From Leptasterias polaris (Eukaryota; Echinodermata; Asteroidea; Forcipulatida; Asteriidae): a stretch of DNA of 64,000 bases. A program made the translations under genes and the position numbers. Every line of letters begins with the position of its first letter. Position 1 is the stretch's first letter. Of this stretch, positions 1 to 10,079 are shown piece after piece. The notes beneath the pieces were generated by a model that saw only the letters and a list, made by a program, of their open reading frames with translations, searched no databases and was not told the origin of the DNA. The stretch lies in contig JAZGTN010000022.1 of the NCBI GenBank assembly GCA_037783415.1, positions 5,270,001 through 5,334,000 on the forward strand, read 5' to 3'.

Positions 1-1200
1 TCCGTGCAGAGGCAACCTTCAATTTTAACCTTAATTTCTTATAAATCATTTAAAGAACAAAACTGCTATAATAACTGTGACATAATTTTTAGCATGCTTC
101 AGTCAAATGTAACATTTATTTTGATATTTTCCCAATTGCTGCGCTAACCTTTGCATAATTGCAAGGTTAAACATTGATTCGGGTTGAAAATGACTCCCAA
201 TGGCGGAGAGAGCTTCTCGGTAAGATCAGAACAAGAAGATTTATTTTAAGGATATTCTTCTTAAACCGTCCTTGGGCATGGTGCCTTTCAGATGTTATCG
301 TCAGCAATCCAAACCTCGGGGAATTGTCGAAAATTAAATTTGCTCCACTCCACAAAAGATTATATCCGTTTATTGCAGTGCGCAGAGAAATTACTTGCAA
401 CCTGGGGCCCATTCTGCGGCTGTGATAGTCACATCATTTCCAGGAGCCAAAAGCAGTATGTCTATTCATTGTTTTCGACTGCTTCAAATTTTGCGCAGCA
501 AGTATTTCGTATAGGCAGTTATAGTTTTTCTAAGAAGCTTTTTGCAACTGAGGCATACGACCCTTTCACTCTCTGTCACCAAGTTTGTCATATTCCCAAT
601 GTACTACAGTAATATCGAGTACTGATTCTACATATACCATAAACGGCCCAGACTATGTTTCCCCTCAGCCTCTATTTGGTCACGTATAGCTGTACGGAAA
701 AAAACCCACAATATTAAGTCTGCACCGTAATGAAGGTTTATTCCAAGCGTGGGTGAAGGCAAACGTATTAAGACTTTAATGCAACTCAATTTAATAACAG
801 TAGCCGTTTCACAGGTTGCTTGTCTATTAATGTTTGATGTATTATCTTAATCTAAAGCCAAAGGTCATAAGACTGTGCCTCCGCATTCAGCAGCAGTTTG
901 TCATAATCAACAAGGTTAAAGATAGTATAGTATATATTATACTATTTTTATATAATTCTTGTTACGAATAGTATATTCATATTGTTTATCATAAGATAAA
1001 ACTTCAAGATATCAAGAAGTTGAATATATATATTTAATTGGACGGCGCGAAAACATGACCCCAAAAGCATACAAAGAAAAACTACTTATGACATTGTCTA
1101 ATTATTGACTTTTCAAATATTTTGAGATAACTTTCATCTTGGGTCTCGGATTAATTTTACTGAAGGAGTTTTTCAAAACTTGAGAGGCAGAGAGCATCTT
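1..1200. other. No gene recognised
   Basis: Short open frames here (up to 106 codons near 292-612) show no recognisable domain and overlap frames on the other strand. A short AT palindrome (ATAGTATA..TATACTAT) lies near 904-927. Nothing else is supported. Confidence 0.5.
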
Positions 1201-1203
1201 CCT

Positions 1204-1315
1204 TTAGTTTAGTTTAGTTTATTACCTTTATTGCACAGACATCAAAGTACAACGTAGAGCAAAAGGGAAACCCCGAACGGGCACGCAGGCCCACTAAATG
1301 GGGACCCTCGATCAC
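1204..1315 (-). mobile_element. LINE/SINE 3' tail fragment
   Basis: Read on the minus strand this stretch ends in a short TAAAC-type tandem tail preceded by CAATAAAGG, as in the 3' ends of CR1/L2-like retroposons. There is no coding part. The assignment rests on the tail only. Confidence 0.4.
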
Positions 1316-1407
1316 TCGAACAAAGAAACAAAAACAACCATTAGAAAATATGGACGTATATATCTCATGGAAACTGGATGACAAAGCAAGTATTTAAAAT
1401 ATGATTA

Positions 1408-1580
1408 TAGACCTTATGCATATGACGTCATTTGAGTAGGGCGCCCTCACCTAGAGGTCAAAAGGAAGATGCTCATTGGCCAGTCTTGTGCGCCGCGCGT
1501 ACAAATCAGCGCGTTTCCATTGTTTCATCATCAGTTTACCTCTAAGATGGCGGCTTGGTGACGTCAATGCATAAGGTCTA
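1408..1580 (+). mobile_element. MITE family A, copy 1 (CRE-ended)
   Basis: This 173-bp element has terminal inverted repeats starting TAGACCTTATGCAT and ending ATGCATAAGGTCTA. Each end contains the palindromic octamer TGACGTCA (1433-1440 and 1559-1566). Inside are CTCATTGG (inverted CCAAT), a GC-rich core GCGCCGCGCG and AAGATGGCGGC (1544-1554), which matches the YY1 consensus. The copy at 32638-32810 is the same element reversed, with about five differences over 173 bases by eye, all transitions. It has no coding capacity, so it is a non-autonomous DNA element. Confidence 0.85.
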
Positions 1581-2117
1581 TTCAGTTGTAATACTCCACT
1601 ACTCCTTTAACTGCCCAGACAGTCACAATAAATGTCCGACGATTCACCGATACATCCTAAGCGATTCAGATCACCCTCTTCGCGTGCTTGGCAACATCAC
1701 TTTCCGACTATATCACATATCCTTCATAGGCAAATTCCACGCAGTCAAGTCACATTTTGTACAATTTTTTCAGTTTTCGTGCACGTTTGTTGTCAATTCC
1801 AATCTCTTTTGGGTTTTCGTGCAGACAGTTTGTGTCTGAGACATAAGTTTCATTTTATTCACTGCCTGGGGCGAGAATAAGCATCAACCATGGAATGTTT
1901 GTCGTTTATAGAAGTTTGATCTCTCTGGACAGATTGCTTCCGATATCACAATGTTCCTCCCCTGCCTCAAAAATACTGAAAGAAGTATATAATAATTATG
2001 TGTCTATCAAGAGGGAATGAGTTGCGCCTTATTGACGTGCCCCAAGGTTTCTTTTATTTGTCACGATGAGGAGAGTCTGTCAATCCTCTGAAACGTAACA
2101 CCAAGGAGTGTCATGAG
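1581..2117. other. Nothing recognised
   Basis: No gene, RNA or repeat is supported here. Two overlapping frames of 82 and 94 codons start inside the MITE and look accidental. Confidence 0.5.
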
Positions 2118-2410
2118 GGTGGTTTCAACTCTAAAACTATAATAAGGGGGCGATCCAATACCTTTACCCTGGTTCTTTAGCTGCGGTCTTCTAGTGGTTT
2201 CAACCTCTAGGCCAAGAGGGCGATCCACGCCCTTTACCCTGACGTTTTAGCTGCGGTCTTGTAAAGGTTTCAACCTCTTAACCAGGCCCTTTACCATGGC
2301 CCTTTACCAGGCCCTTTACCATGGTTCTTTAGATGCGGTCTTTTAGTGGTTTAAACCTCTAAACCAAGGGGGTGATCCAGGATCTTTACCCTGGTTCTTT
2401 AGTTGCGGTC
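2118..2410. repeat. Degenerate tandem repeat, ~70-80 bp, 4 copies
   Basis: Four imperfect units each contain GGTTTCAACCTCT, then CGATCCA, CCTTTACCCTGG and TTTAGCTGCGGTCTT. The third unit has an internal expansion of the segment CAGGCCCTTTACCATGG (near 2281-2325), which is itself reiterated. Confidence 0.8.
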
Positions 2411-4686
2411 TAGATGCTGTAGATGCTGTGTATGGGCTTCGTCTTCTTCAACACCAAAGAAGTGTAACGTTGCTAAATTAATGTTTTTAACTAAATGAAT
2501 GTTCTATTCTTATGTGCCAATGGAAACCAAATTTCTGAATTTTTGTGATGCGGACAATAACATTCTAAATTCTAAAAAGTTCTAAATTCTAAAGGGACAT
2601 CCAAGCCATGCATACTTCAGTTCTTTATTTTTTATGAATATAAAATGTATGATAAATGTAAATTTCTGAATTTGTTAAGCATATAAATTCCTAGAGGAAT
2701 TAAATCTCCGTCCTTCTTTCAACCAGGCACTGATTTTGTAGGAGTGCTTATAAGCACAAAACAATACTGTTACCAGCCCAAAGACAATGTCATATTGTAC
2801 CATTTCGCAACTGGTTTCTTGCATATATTTGCTTAGTAGATGATTGTTAAGCACTTTCTTAAGACGCTCAGTGGACTTGGGCCAGTGTTTCGTAGTTCAT
2901 TATCTGTGTTGATTGGAAAAGTATTATATAAATTCCAGTGAAAGTATAAAATCTGGAAAGTTCAGGGTTTGTCGTCAAACTGTTGAGGTTTTGTTTGTCT
3001 TTATGATAAAACATACTCCTTTAGATAAGAAAGTAGTTACATTTGTAGATAAATTAAATCAGGTAGCCTTAGCTTTCGAACCAAACCAGACCTTTACCAG
3101 ATCTAGAGGCAAAGACAAAATACAAGCCTCAAAACAAACCCATCTGTATGGAAACCAAATATGTTTCACTGGAGAGTATTTGACAGATTTACATTTTGTA
3201 GACGCAGTTTTTGCTCAAATTTATTGAATTTATTTGTACGCAAAGCGGATCTGTCAAAACTGACGCCTCGGTTGTCTTGAATTAGTATACCTGACATCCA
3301 TTTTCCACCAGATTTAATTCAAGATTTCGAAATTCTGCTTCAGACCTCGATATATCTGTGCATATGAATTTTTTTGTATTAATGCACAACTCCTTCTGGC
3401 AAGCCAGTTCGCTGGAAAAAAAAGATCACACCACTGAGCGTAGGTTAGATTCAAAGGTTTTATCTCTGTATACGTCGTCGGAAGAAAGCTCGAGATTTCT
3501 CTGTCTCTTCCACGGAAATTTCCGCTCTGCTTTAGGCGCGAAACAGGCAATAATAGGTACAGTCTAAATGAGAAAAAACGAGGGCTTTTTTGTTGTTTGT
3601 GGTGTTGCTTCAAGCATTGGTGCTTCATAAGGAATTAAGGCGTCTGACATAAACAACGTATAAAATCCAAGTCGAAACCGAGGGGTCTTTTTTTCTGTTG
3701 TCGTGATGTAGGCACCCTCAAGCCTTTAGTTATACCAGTTTCACATTTCCTACCTTCGGAAATTACTGGAACCGGGCAGTTTGCGAGCCAAAGGTAGAAT
3801 GCGCACTTTACTGTGCATACTACAATATCCAACAACATAATACCCATTGGACAAATCCTTGTGACGGAAGAAAAACCAGGAAATTGACTGTGGATTTTAA
3901 TGAAAATATTTCTAAAAAGCAGATGGTCTTCACTTGCAACGGCGTCTACAAAAAGTGCTACAATAACGCACAGGCACCTGGCTTTATTGCTTTGATGTTT
4001 TCCTCTTCACGATTTTCAAGATACCAAGCTAATTATAACATGACTAATAATGCGCTACACTCAGTTGAAGAACACACCCCAATTTAAACTTAACTGAACA
4101 ATATTCACCTGTCACGTAAAAAGACTGAGGCTGGCTTAGAATCTCAAATCATATTTAAACCCATGGATTGGCTGTTATTCAGCACTTTTAAATTAAATTG
4201 CCTCAACATTTCCTTTATTGCAGCTCCCAAATTGATTGGATATTAATTTATCCAAGCTCACGTCCATGTTTTGTCTGGGAATTTCTGTGTTGTCAGTTTA
4301 TTAGATGTATGGATTTTCCCCCCATGCTTGTATTGTAACTAAATTGCCTAGCAAGAGACTCGGTCAATACACGTCTTCTAGCCGGCAAGCGAAATAATAT
4401 TTGTTTAATTTTTTTCCCGGACGAAATTTAAGACAGGCTTTCTTTTCGCCTGCAGAACATATGTGTAGTTGTGGGAGCGCTGGCGAATCAAGGCATAAAT
4501 GTAAGAAACAGGAAAGTATCGCGCGTGTTTTGGGAACCAAATGTCCCTAAGTAAATTTTTTAACAATTATTATGAATTAAAGAATACACCAGGATTGCAC
4601 AGTCTGATTTTTCTGGAAGATTCAAACCACAAATTCATTTTCTATTATCAATAACCGATAATGCCCAAAAATATAAATTCAATTTG
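2411..4686. other. No gene recognised
   Basis: Open frames of 104 codons on each strand (2913-3227 plus, 3314-3628 minus) have no recognisable motif and unremarkable composition. A small doublet TTCTAAATTCTAAA occurs near 2560-2600. Confidence 0.45.
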
Positions 4687-5048
4687 AAGGGAGGGTATAC
4701 CATAACATTAACAACCTGCATGTAAGAGAAGCACTGCAGCTGTTGAGAATGTATAACACTTTGAGAAACGATTCCCTTCTAAGGAATGTGGTTTTAGAGA
4801 AGGAGATTTAAAAAAAAATTCAATCTGAGAAATGTTTCGTGCCCGAAACGTTTCTCAGATTGGGTATTCCAATTTACGGATTATTCTTCCTGCATGGACA
4901 TAACCGCTCCAGATTTTCAGTGATATCTCAAAAACGCTAGCAGCTTTTGAAATGAAATTTTCACGGTTAAGTTTATTGTATATACCTACATTCATATAGG
5001 ATTAGAACAATCGAACGGCTCCAAAAGCCAAAGGTATACTTTGTCTTT
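4687..5048 (-). mobile_element. MITE family B, copy 1 (central hairpin)
   Basis: This copy is about 360 bp, inverted relative to the copies at 20681 and 63444; the shared flanking text around the hairpin includes TGTGGTTTTAGAGAAGGAG. Its ends are related inverted repeats (AGGGTATACC on the left, GGTATACTTTGTCTTT on the right). At the centre is a hairpin with 19-nt arms (4821-4839 and 4844-4862), loop TGCC and one mismatch. Confidence 0.7.
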
Positions 5049-5220
5049 AATAACAACTAAATTATTCACATAACTCGGGTAAGTACTGAGTATACAGTGC
5101 TTAACACACATCGGTGTAAGGGTAAAAAATCCAGTTATATTTCATTATCCCAGGTGCAAAATTAACATCTATTAAACTTAATTATTGTTTTGCAGGTGAA
5201 CACAACTTTTTTATTTACAC
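5049..5220. other. Nothing recognised
   Basis: AT-rich spacer between two mobile elements. Confidence 0.4.
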
Positions 5221-5272
5221 TCTGAAAACTACCGGGTCTGAATTGATCCGAGTCCTGTGGGCGTGACCCATA

Positions 5273-5908
5273 TCTACGTCAAACTGACCCGGAATCTGTG
5301 TCAAACTGACCCGGAATCTGTGTCAAACTGACCCGGAATCTGTGTCAAACTGACACGGAATCAGTATAAAACTGACCCGGAATCTGTGTCAAACTGACCC
5401 GGAATCAATGTCAAACTGACCTGGAATCTGTATCAAACTGACCCGGAATCTGTGTCAAACCCGGTATCTGTGTCAAACTGACCTGGAATCTGTATCAAAT
5501 TGACCCGGAATCTGTATCAAACTGACCTGGAATTTGTGTCAAACTGATCCGGAATCTGTGTCAAACTGATCCGGAATCTGTGTCAAACTGACTTGTAATC
5601 TGTGTCAAAACCAGAATCTGTGTCAAACTGACCCGTAATTTGTGTCAAACTGACCCGTAATTTGTGTCAAACTGACCCGTAATTTGTGTCAAACTGACCC
5701 GGAATCTGTGTCAAACCCGGAATCTGTGTCAAACTGACATGGAATCTGTGTCAAACTGACCCGAAATCTGTGTCAAGCTGACCCGGAATCTGTATCAAAC
5801 TGACCCGGAATCTGTGTCAAACTGACCCGGAATCTGTGTCAAACTGACCCGGAATCTGTGTCAAACTGACCTGGAATCTGTGTCAAACTGATCCGGAATC
5901 TGTATCAA
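5273..5908. repeat. 22-bp minisatellite, left part
   Basis: There are about 28 units of a 22-bp repeat composed of GGAATCTGTGTC followed by AAACTGACCC. Several units are shortened by loss of the CTGA segment (AAACCCGGAATC, near 5458, 5608 and 5714). Variant units (GTAATTTGTG, GATCCGG, GACCTGG) occur in local runs, the pattern expected from unequal exchange or slippage. Confidence 0.95.
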
Positions 5909-7940
5909 TTCAATTCAATTCAATTCAACTCGACATTTATTTCCATATTGCAAAATGTACATACAATTAATATTAAGAAGGTCTATTAAGCAAAGATGTA
6001 TAAAGAACTTATTTATAAAAAAATAATAATTATAAGAGACTCAATGAAGCAGAGGCAAATATGGAGGCATATTCAGAAGACAAAGTCTTGTATAGAAATG
6101 CCTTATACAACAAAGACTAGATTACTGAACGGAGCTTAAATTACAACAAAACATACAGACAGGGACGAAACAGGACAAACAACAAAAACACGTTACCAAA
6201 AGAGCAAGGACGGAACAAGAAGGGAAAACAAAACTGCGAACTCAAGAGGAAAAGGATGTAAAGAGAAGAAGCTACTCAATATAATTGGAGACAAGATGTT
6301 TTTTGTAACGGTTCTTAAAGCAACCCACAGATGACCCTGACTTTATATTGCCATCGATACTATTCCAAAGACGAGGTCCGTAAAATCTCAAGGTGTTCAG
6401 CGAATAGGTGGTGCGTGCAAATGGTAGAAACATATTGCGGTTTGACCTGGTGTTATGACCGTGAATGGTTTGAACTGCAGAAAAATAAGAGGAAAACACG
6501 GTAGGAAGAAGTTTGTGAACGTGCTTGTACACAAAAATTCCTGTGTGGAGTTTATTAATATCTGAGAGTGTTAGAGTGTGCAGCGAAGCGAAAAGAGGTG
6601 CTGTATGAGCCCAGGGGTGTGAAAGGGTGCAAATTCGAATGGCCCGTTTTTGAATGATAGTGAGTGAATGAAGTTTATTGTTACTGGAGCGTGCCCAAAC
6701 AATGTTACAATAATTAAGATAGGGCAGGATAAGTGTGTTATAAAGAGAAACTAAAGCAGAAGGTGGAAGAAAGGAACGAAGTTTAGATAAGACGCCGGTA
6801 TTACGAGAAACGACTTTAGTGACCGATGAAATATGTTCAGTCCAGCTGAGTTTATCGTCGAGAATGACACCTAAGAATTTCGTAGATCGGACAATAGAAA
6901 TGGGAGTGTTGTCAATGTGGATGAAAGAATTATTAGAATGAAAACTGTTGGATTTATTGAAGAGGATGCATTTAGTTTTGATAGGATTCAGAGAAAGTTG
7001 ATTTGATTTGAACCAGGAAGAGACTTTGATAAGCTCATCGTTGAGAGTAGAGACAAGACAGTTTAAGCTTGAATGAGAGAAGATAATAGTAGTGTCATCA
7101 GCAAATAAGAGAAAAGAAAGCAGGGAAGATGAGTTATGAAGACCATTTACATAAATTAAGAATAGAAGTGGCCCAAGGATAGATCCCTGGGGAACACCGT
7201 GGCTAATGTTGCTCTTAGTAGAATTACAGTCACCAATATTGGTATATTGAAGGCGGTTGTCCAAATAGTCCTTAAACCACTGAAGAGCGCACCCCCTAAC
7301 ACCATAGAAGTTAAGTTTAGAAAGAAGAATGGAGTGATCAATAGTGTCAAAGGCCTTTGAAAGATCAATGAACACTCCAGCTGTATGCAGTCGATCACAC
7401 AATGAACTAGAGATGAGATCAGTAAGTTGAATAAGAGCCATGTCGGTAGAGTGATTGCTACGAAAGCCAAACTGATTGTCAAAGAGAATGTTGAAGTTTG
7501 AGAGAAATTTGGACAAGCGATTGTAAACAAGTCGTTCAATTAGTTTGGAAAAGCAGGGAAGAACAGAAATAGGCCGATAGTTGTGAATGTCCTTAGGATC
7601 GCCATTTTTAAGAACAGGTATAACCTTAGCAATCTTTAGGTTTGAAGGAACAGAGCCTGTTACAAAGGAACGATTAAAGATATGGGCTAAGGGGTGCGCA
7701 ATAAGGGATATGACTGACTTGACAACAGTAGATTTTACTTCATCAAAGCCGCAACTAGAGTCACTCACTGGTTTGGTGGTTTTCTTGCGTCCAGCCGGCA
7801 TGACGAATCACCAGATGTTCCCAAAGTATGTATCGTCCTTGCTGCTTATTAGTAAGATTTATGCTTAGGCTAGAATATTGACAATGTGTAGGCTTGATCA
7901 ATGGAGACCCCCATTACTCTTTGCATCTCACTCGGTCGCC
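5909..7940 (-). mobile_element. 5'-truncated non-LTR retrotransposon (LINE)
   Basis: A LINE of about 2.03 kb is inserted in the 22-bp array in reverse orientation. Its 3' end (low coordinates) finishes in repeated TTCAA/TTGAA units at 5909-5927, a microsatellite tail typical of CR1/Jockey-group LINEs. ATCAA flanks both ends (5904-5908 and 7941-7945) and the array phase continues across the gap, so this is a simple insertion with a probable 5-bp target duplication. The endonuclease domain is missing, so the element is 5'-truncated. The 3' untranslated part is about 360 bp. Confidence 0.9.
6272..7801 (-). CDS. LINE reverse transcriptase ORF (ORF2 C-terminal part)
   Basis: The frame codes for 509 residues and is intact. 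Reverse transcriptase blocks appear in order: NYRPISVLPCFSKLIERLV (about residues 78-96), FIDLSKAFDTIDH with the first catalytic Asp (about 143-155), HGVPQGSILGPLLFLIYVN (about 202-220), and FADD, the catalytic box (about 233-236). The C-terminal part runs to RLWNSIDGNIKSGS and FKNRYKKHL, as in CR1/Jockey-group elements. The usual N-terminal endonuclease is absent and an in-frame stop lies just upstream of the ATG, so the start is only the first Met after truncation; the true ORF began in lost sequence. An uninterrupted frame of this length suggests recent insertion. It cannot move by itself without the endonuclease. Confidence 0.93.
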   Translation of the reverse strand: MPAGRKKTTKPVSDSSCGFDEVKSTVVKSVISLIAHPLAHIFNRSFVTGSVPSNLKIAKVIPVLKNGDPKDIHNYRPISVLPCFSKLIERLVYNRLSKFLSNFNILFDNQFGFRSNHSTDMALIQLTDLISSSLCDRLHTAGVFIDLSKAFDTIDHSILLSKLNFYGVRGCALQWFKDYLDNRLQYTNIGDCNSTKSNISHGVPQGSILGPLLFLIYVNGLHNSSSLLSFLLFADDTTIIFSHSSLNCLVSTLNDELIKVSSWFKSNQLSLNPIKTKCILFNKSNSFHSNNSFIHIDNTPISIVRSTKFLGVILDDKLSWTEHISSVTKVVSRNTGVLSKLRSFLPPSALVSLYNTLILPYLNYCNIVWARSSNNKLHSLTIIQKRAIRICTLSHPWAHTAPLFASLHTLTLSDINKLHTGIFVYKHVHKLLPTVFSSYFSAVQTIHGHNTRSNRNMFLPFARTTYSLNTLRFYGPRLWNSIDGNIKSGSSVGCFKNRYKKHLVSNYIE

Positions 7941-8085
7941 ATCAAACTGACCCGGAATCTGTGTCAAACTGACCCGAAATCTGTGTCAAACTGACCCGGA
8001 ATCTGTGTCAAACTCGGAATCTGTGTCAAACTGACCCGGAATCTGTGTCAAACTGACCTGGAATCTGTGTCAAACTGACATAGAA
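7941..8085. repeat. 22-bp minisatellite, right part
   Basis: This is the continuation of the 22-bp array after the LINE: about six to seven units, one shortened (AAACTCGGAATC near 8010), decaying into the element's right flank (GACATAGAATCC). Confidence 0.93.
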
Positions 8086-8197
8086 TCCGAATCAAAATCT
8101 CATTTTAAAAATAATTTCTGGATCAGCCTGACCCATAAATGGAGCAGGCTTCCTGGGACCCGGAATCCTGGTTAATTCTGACCTGGGAGTTTTTAGA

Positions 8198-10058
8198 TTC
8201 TACTAAAAGGAAGAAGAGAAAAAACCATCTCGTATCTTTACACTTTGATTGACAATGTGGAATTGCTCTGTTTTTAATATTCGATTGTTCAATTGATGGT
8301 AAGCCACAGTAATGGCTGAACCGACGGACCTATTATCGCCTCGATGTCGTTTTCAAGTACAAAGCTCTGTAGGGAATTTTTCTTACATTTGTCATAACCC
8401 TAGGGCACAGCGGTATGTACTATGTAGAATGGCTAGTCATTACGCTTATGATACATTTCTTAAAAGCTTTGAGGCTTTGTGTTATATGGCTTTGTGTTAT
8501 ATGTAAAGAAATATATGATACATCTTTCGGATTATATCTGTAATTAATATTCCCCTACGGAAAATTGGTTGTGGGAAGAACCAGATGTCATTTCTATCTC
8601 ATCTTTTCGAGCCGTTTGGTTTTATGTTTCGAAACTGCTTTTACTATTTTTGAAGGACGAGATTTTCTCTGCATGGTTTTTCCATAAGATCCACCCGCAT
8701 TTCTTTTCCGTCATTCGAATCAAGAAGAAAAAGGAAGAAGAAGAAGGGAAAACCCACCGATCTTTTGAAAGAAATGCATGTATCTTGGAGTTTTCAAATC
8801 GTTAAAGGCTCACAGCAATATGAATTATTTATCGTTCACATAAATGCCAACCTGTTTAATCCGTGCTGGTCACCTTTTTAAATTGACAATTTCAGAATGC
8901 CCTATTGAGCAACCCATTGCATTTAAATTAATGGAAATAGGTTATGAATATTCATACACACACTCGAGACGACATCACATTTGCAGAATATACCATTGGC
9001 TCTGAGCATAGAGAAAGGACCACGGAACCTGCTAGAGTCTTGTAAGCTGTTGCTGAAATTTGTTTTTACATCATTAAGTGATTGGTATCAGTAAACAAAA
9101 AAAACAAACGAAGATTATCTCAGGCTCCGAAAACAATGACCTCAAAAATAAGGCGCCCTCCTATGTCCAGAGTTGGAAAGTCATCGTTCGTCTGACAATT
9201 AAATCTCACTCATAAACATACTATAGGCGATTTCTATCTCCCAAATATTATCGCCTAAGATAAAGGGGGAAAAGGCAAATAAAACAAAACCCTTTTAAAT
9301 ATGAACCCTTTAAGGATTGCCTGTTGTTGGGAAGAACATGGAGGAGGAAAGAATTGGCCCACGGGACCGCTGTAATTAAGAACGTGTCAGCTATTGCACA
9401 TTTGCCCCAGGGCATCAGGTGCAGAAACAAAAGAGACTAGATGATTGCTACTGAGATATGGTTGGCCAAATAACAAATATATTGACCCATGTGTCGTGTA
9501 GTGTTGTAGCGTCGTCAACTATCTGTCACTTACTCGCTGTCAAAAATGAGAAAAAGTGTGTCTTGTTGTAACCTAATGATTGGTGTAGACCAGAGATTTC
9601 CTGTATCATTGTAATGACAGGTAAGACGGTACGGTAGAATGATAAGAAATCTCTCCTCTTCTTGAAAGGTGTGTGGATCCACAGGAAGATCTAATGCGCT
9701 ATGCCGGTGTTGGGTAACTCAACTGATGATACATTTGTGTTGTGGCTCTTGACTGTGACTGTAGGCTGCTGTGGCTTGGAAGTCCACACATCTCTAGTTA
9801 TTATGTATAAATATTCATTGAATTCAATCACCCGTAACTTTCTTGTATATATACCACATGTATTTGACTTGTCCCCTTCATTACATCTGATGATAAAGTT
9901 GTTGCTATCCTTCCTCTCTTTTCATCAATTTTCTGAGAAAATCAAGAAATACAGGCAATACAATAAAATGTGATTTTCATTGTTTTAAGAAAGGAAACAT
10001 TTTCCCCTGTGGTGCCGTTTGGGAACAAATCTTCATGCCTGGTCACTTTTAGATTACA
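8198..10058. other. No gene recognised
   Basis: Short frames (60-90 codons) lack motifs. A purine-rich run AAGAAGAAAAAGGAAGAAGA near 8721-8745 is simple sequence. Confidence 0.45.
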
Positions 10059-10079
10059 CCCCCCCCCCCCCCCCCCCCC
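10059..10079. repeat. Poly-C tract, 21 nt
   Basis: Uninterrupted run of 21 C on the plus strand. It is one of six C/G runs of 14 nt or more in the window. Confidence 0.97.

Larger units (their letters stand above)
5221..8197. mobile_element. Minisatellite-bearing inverted-repeat element, split by a LINE
   Basis: The outer ends are imperfect 18-bp inverted repeats (TCTGAAAACTACCGGGTC at 5221-5238 against the reverse complement of 8180-8197, 15 of 18 matching). Most of the interior is a 22-bp tandem repeat, and a LINE sits in it at 5909-7940. Without the LINE the element is about 0.95 kb. A compact relative without the long array is at 44785-45016, which suggests a dispersed family whose core array expands. 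No transposase is visible. Confidence 0.65.

Noticed and set aside
2913..3628. Two 104-codon frames on opposite strands
   Set aside because: No recognisable motif, and composition like the surrounding AT-rich DNA.
7156..7539. 127-codon minus-strand frame
   Set aside because: It lies inside the LINE RT ORF in another frame and is a shadow of it.
5273..8085. CRISPR-like array
   Set aside because: The 22-bp units are head-to-tail without spacers and the genome is eukaryotic.
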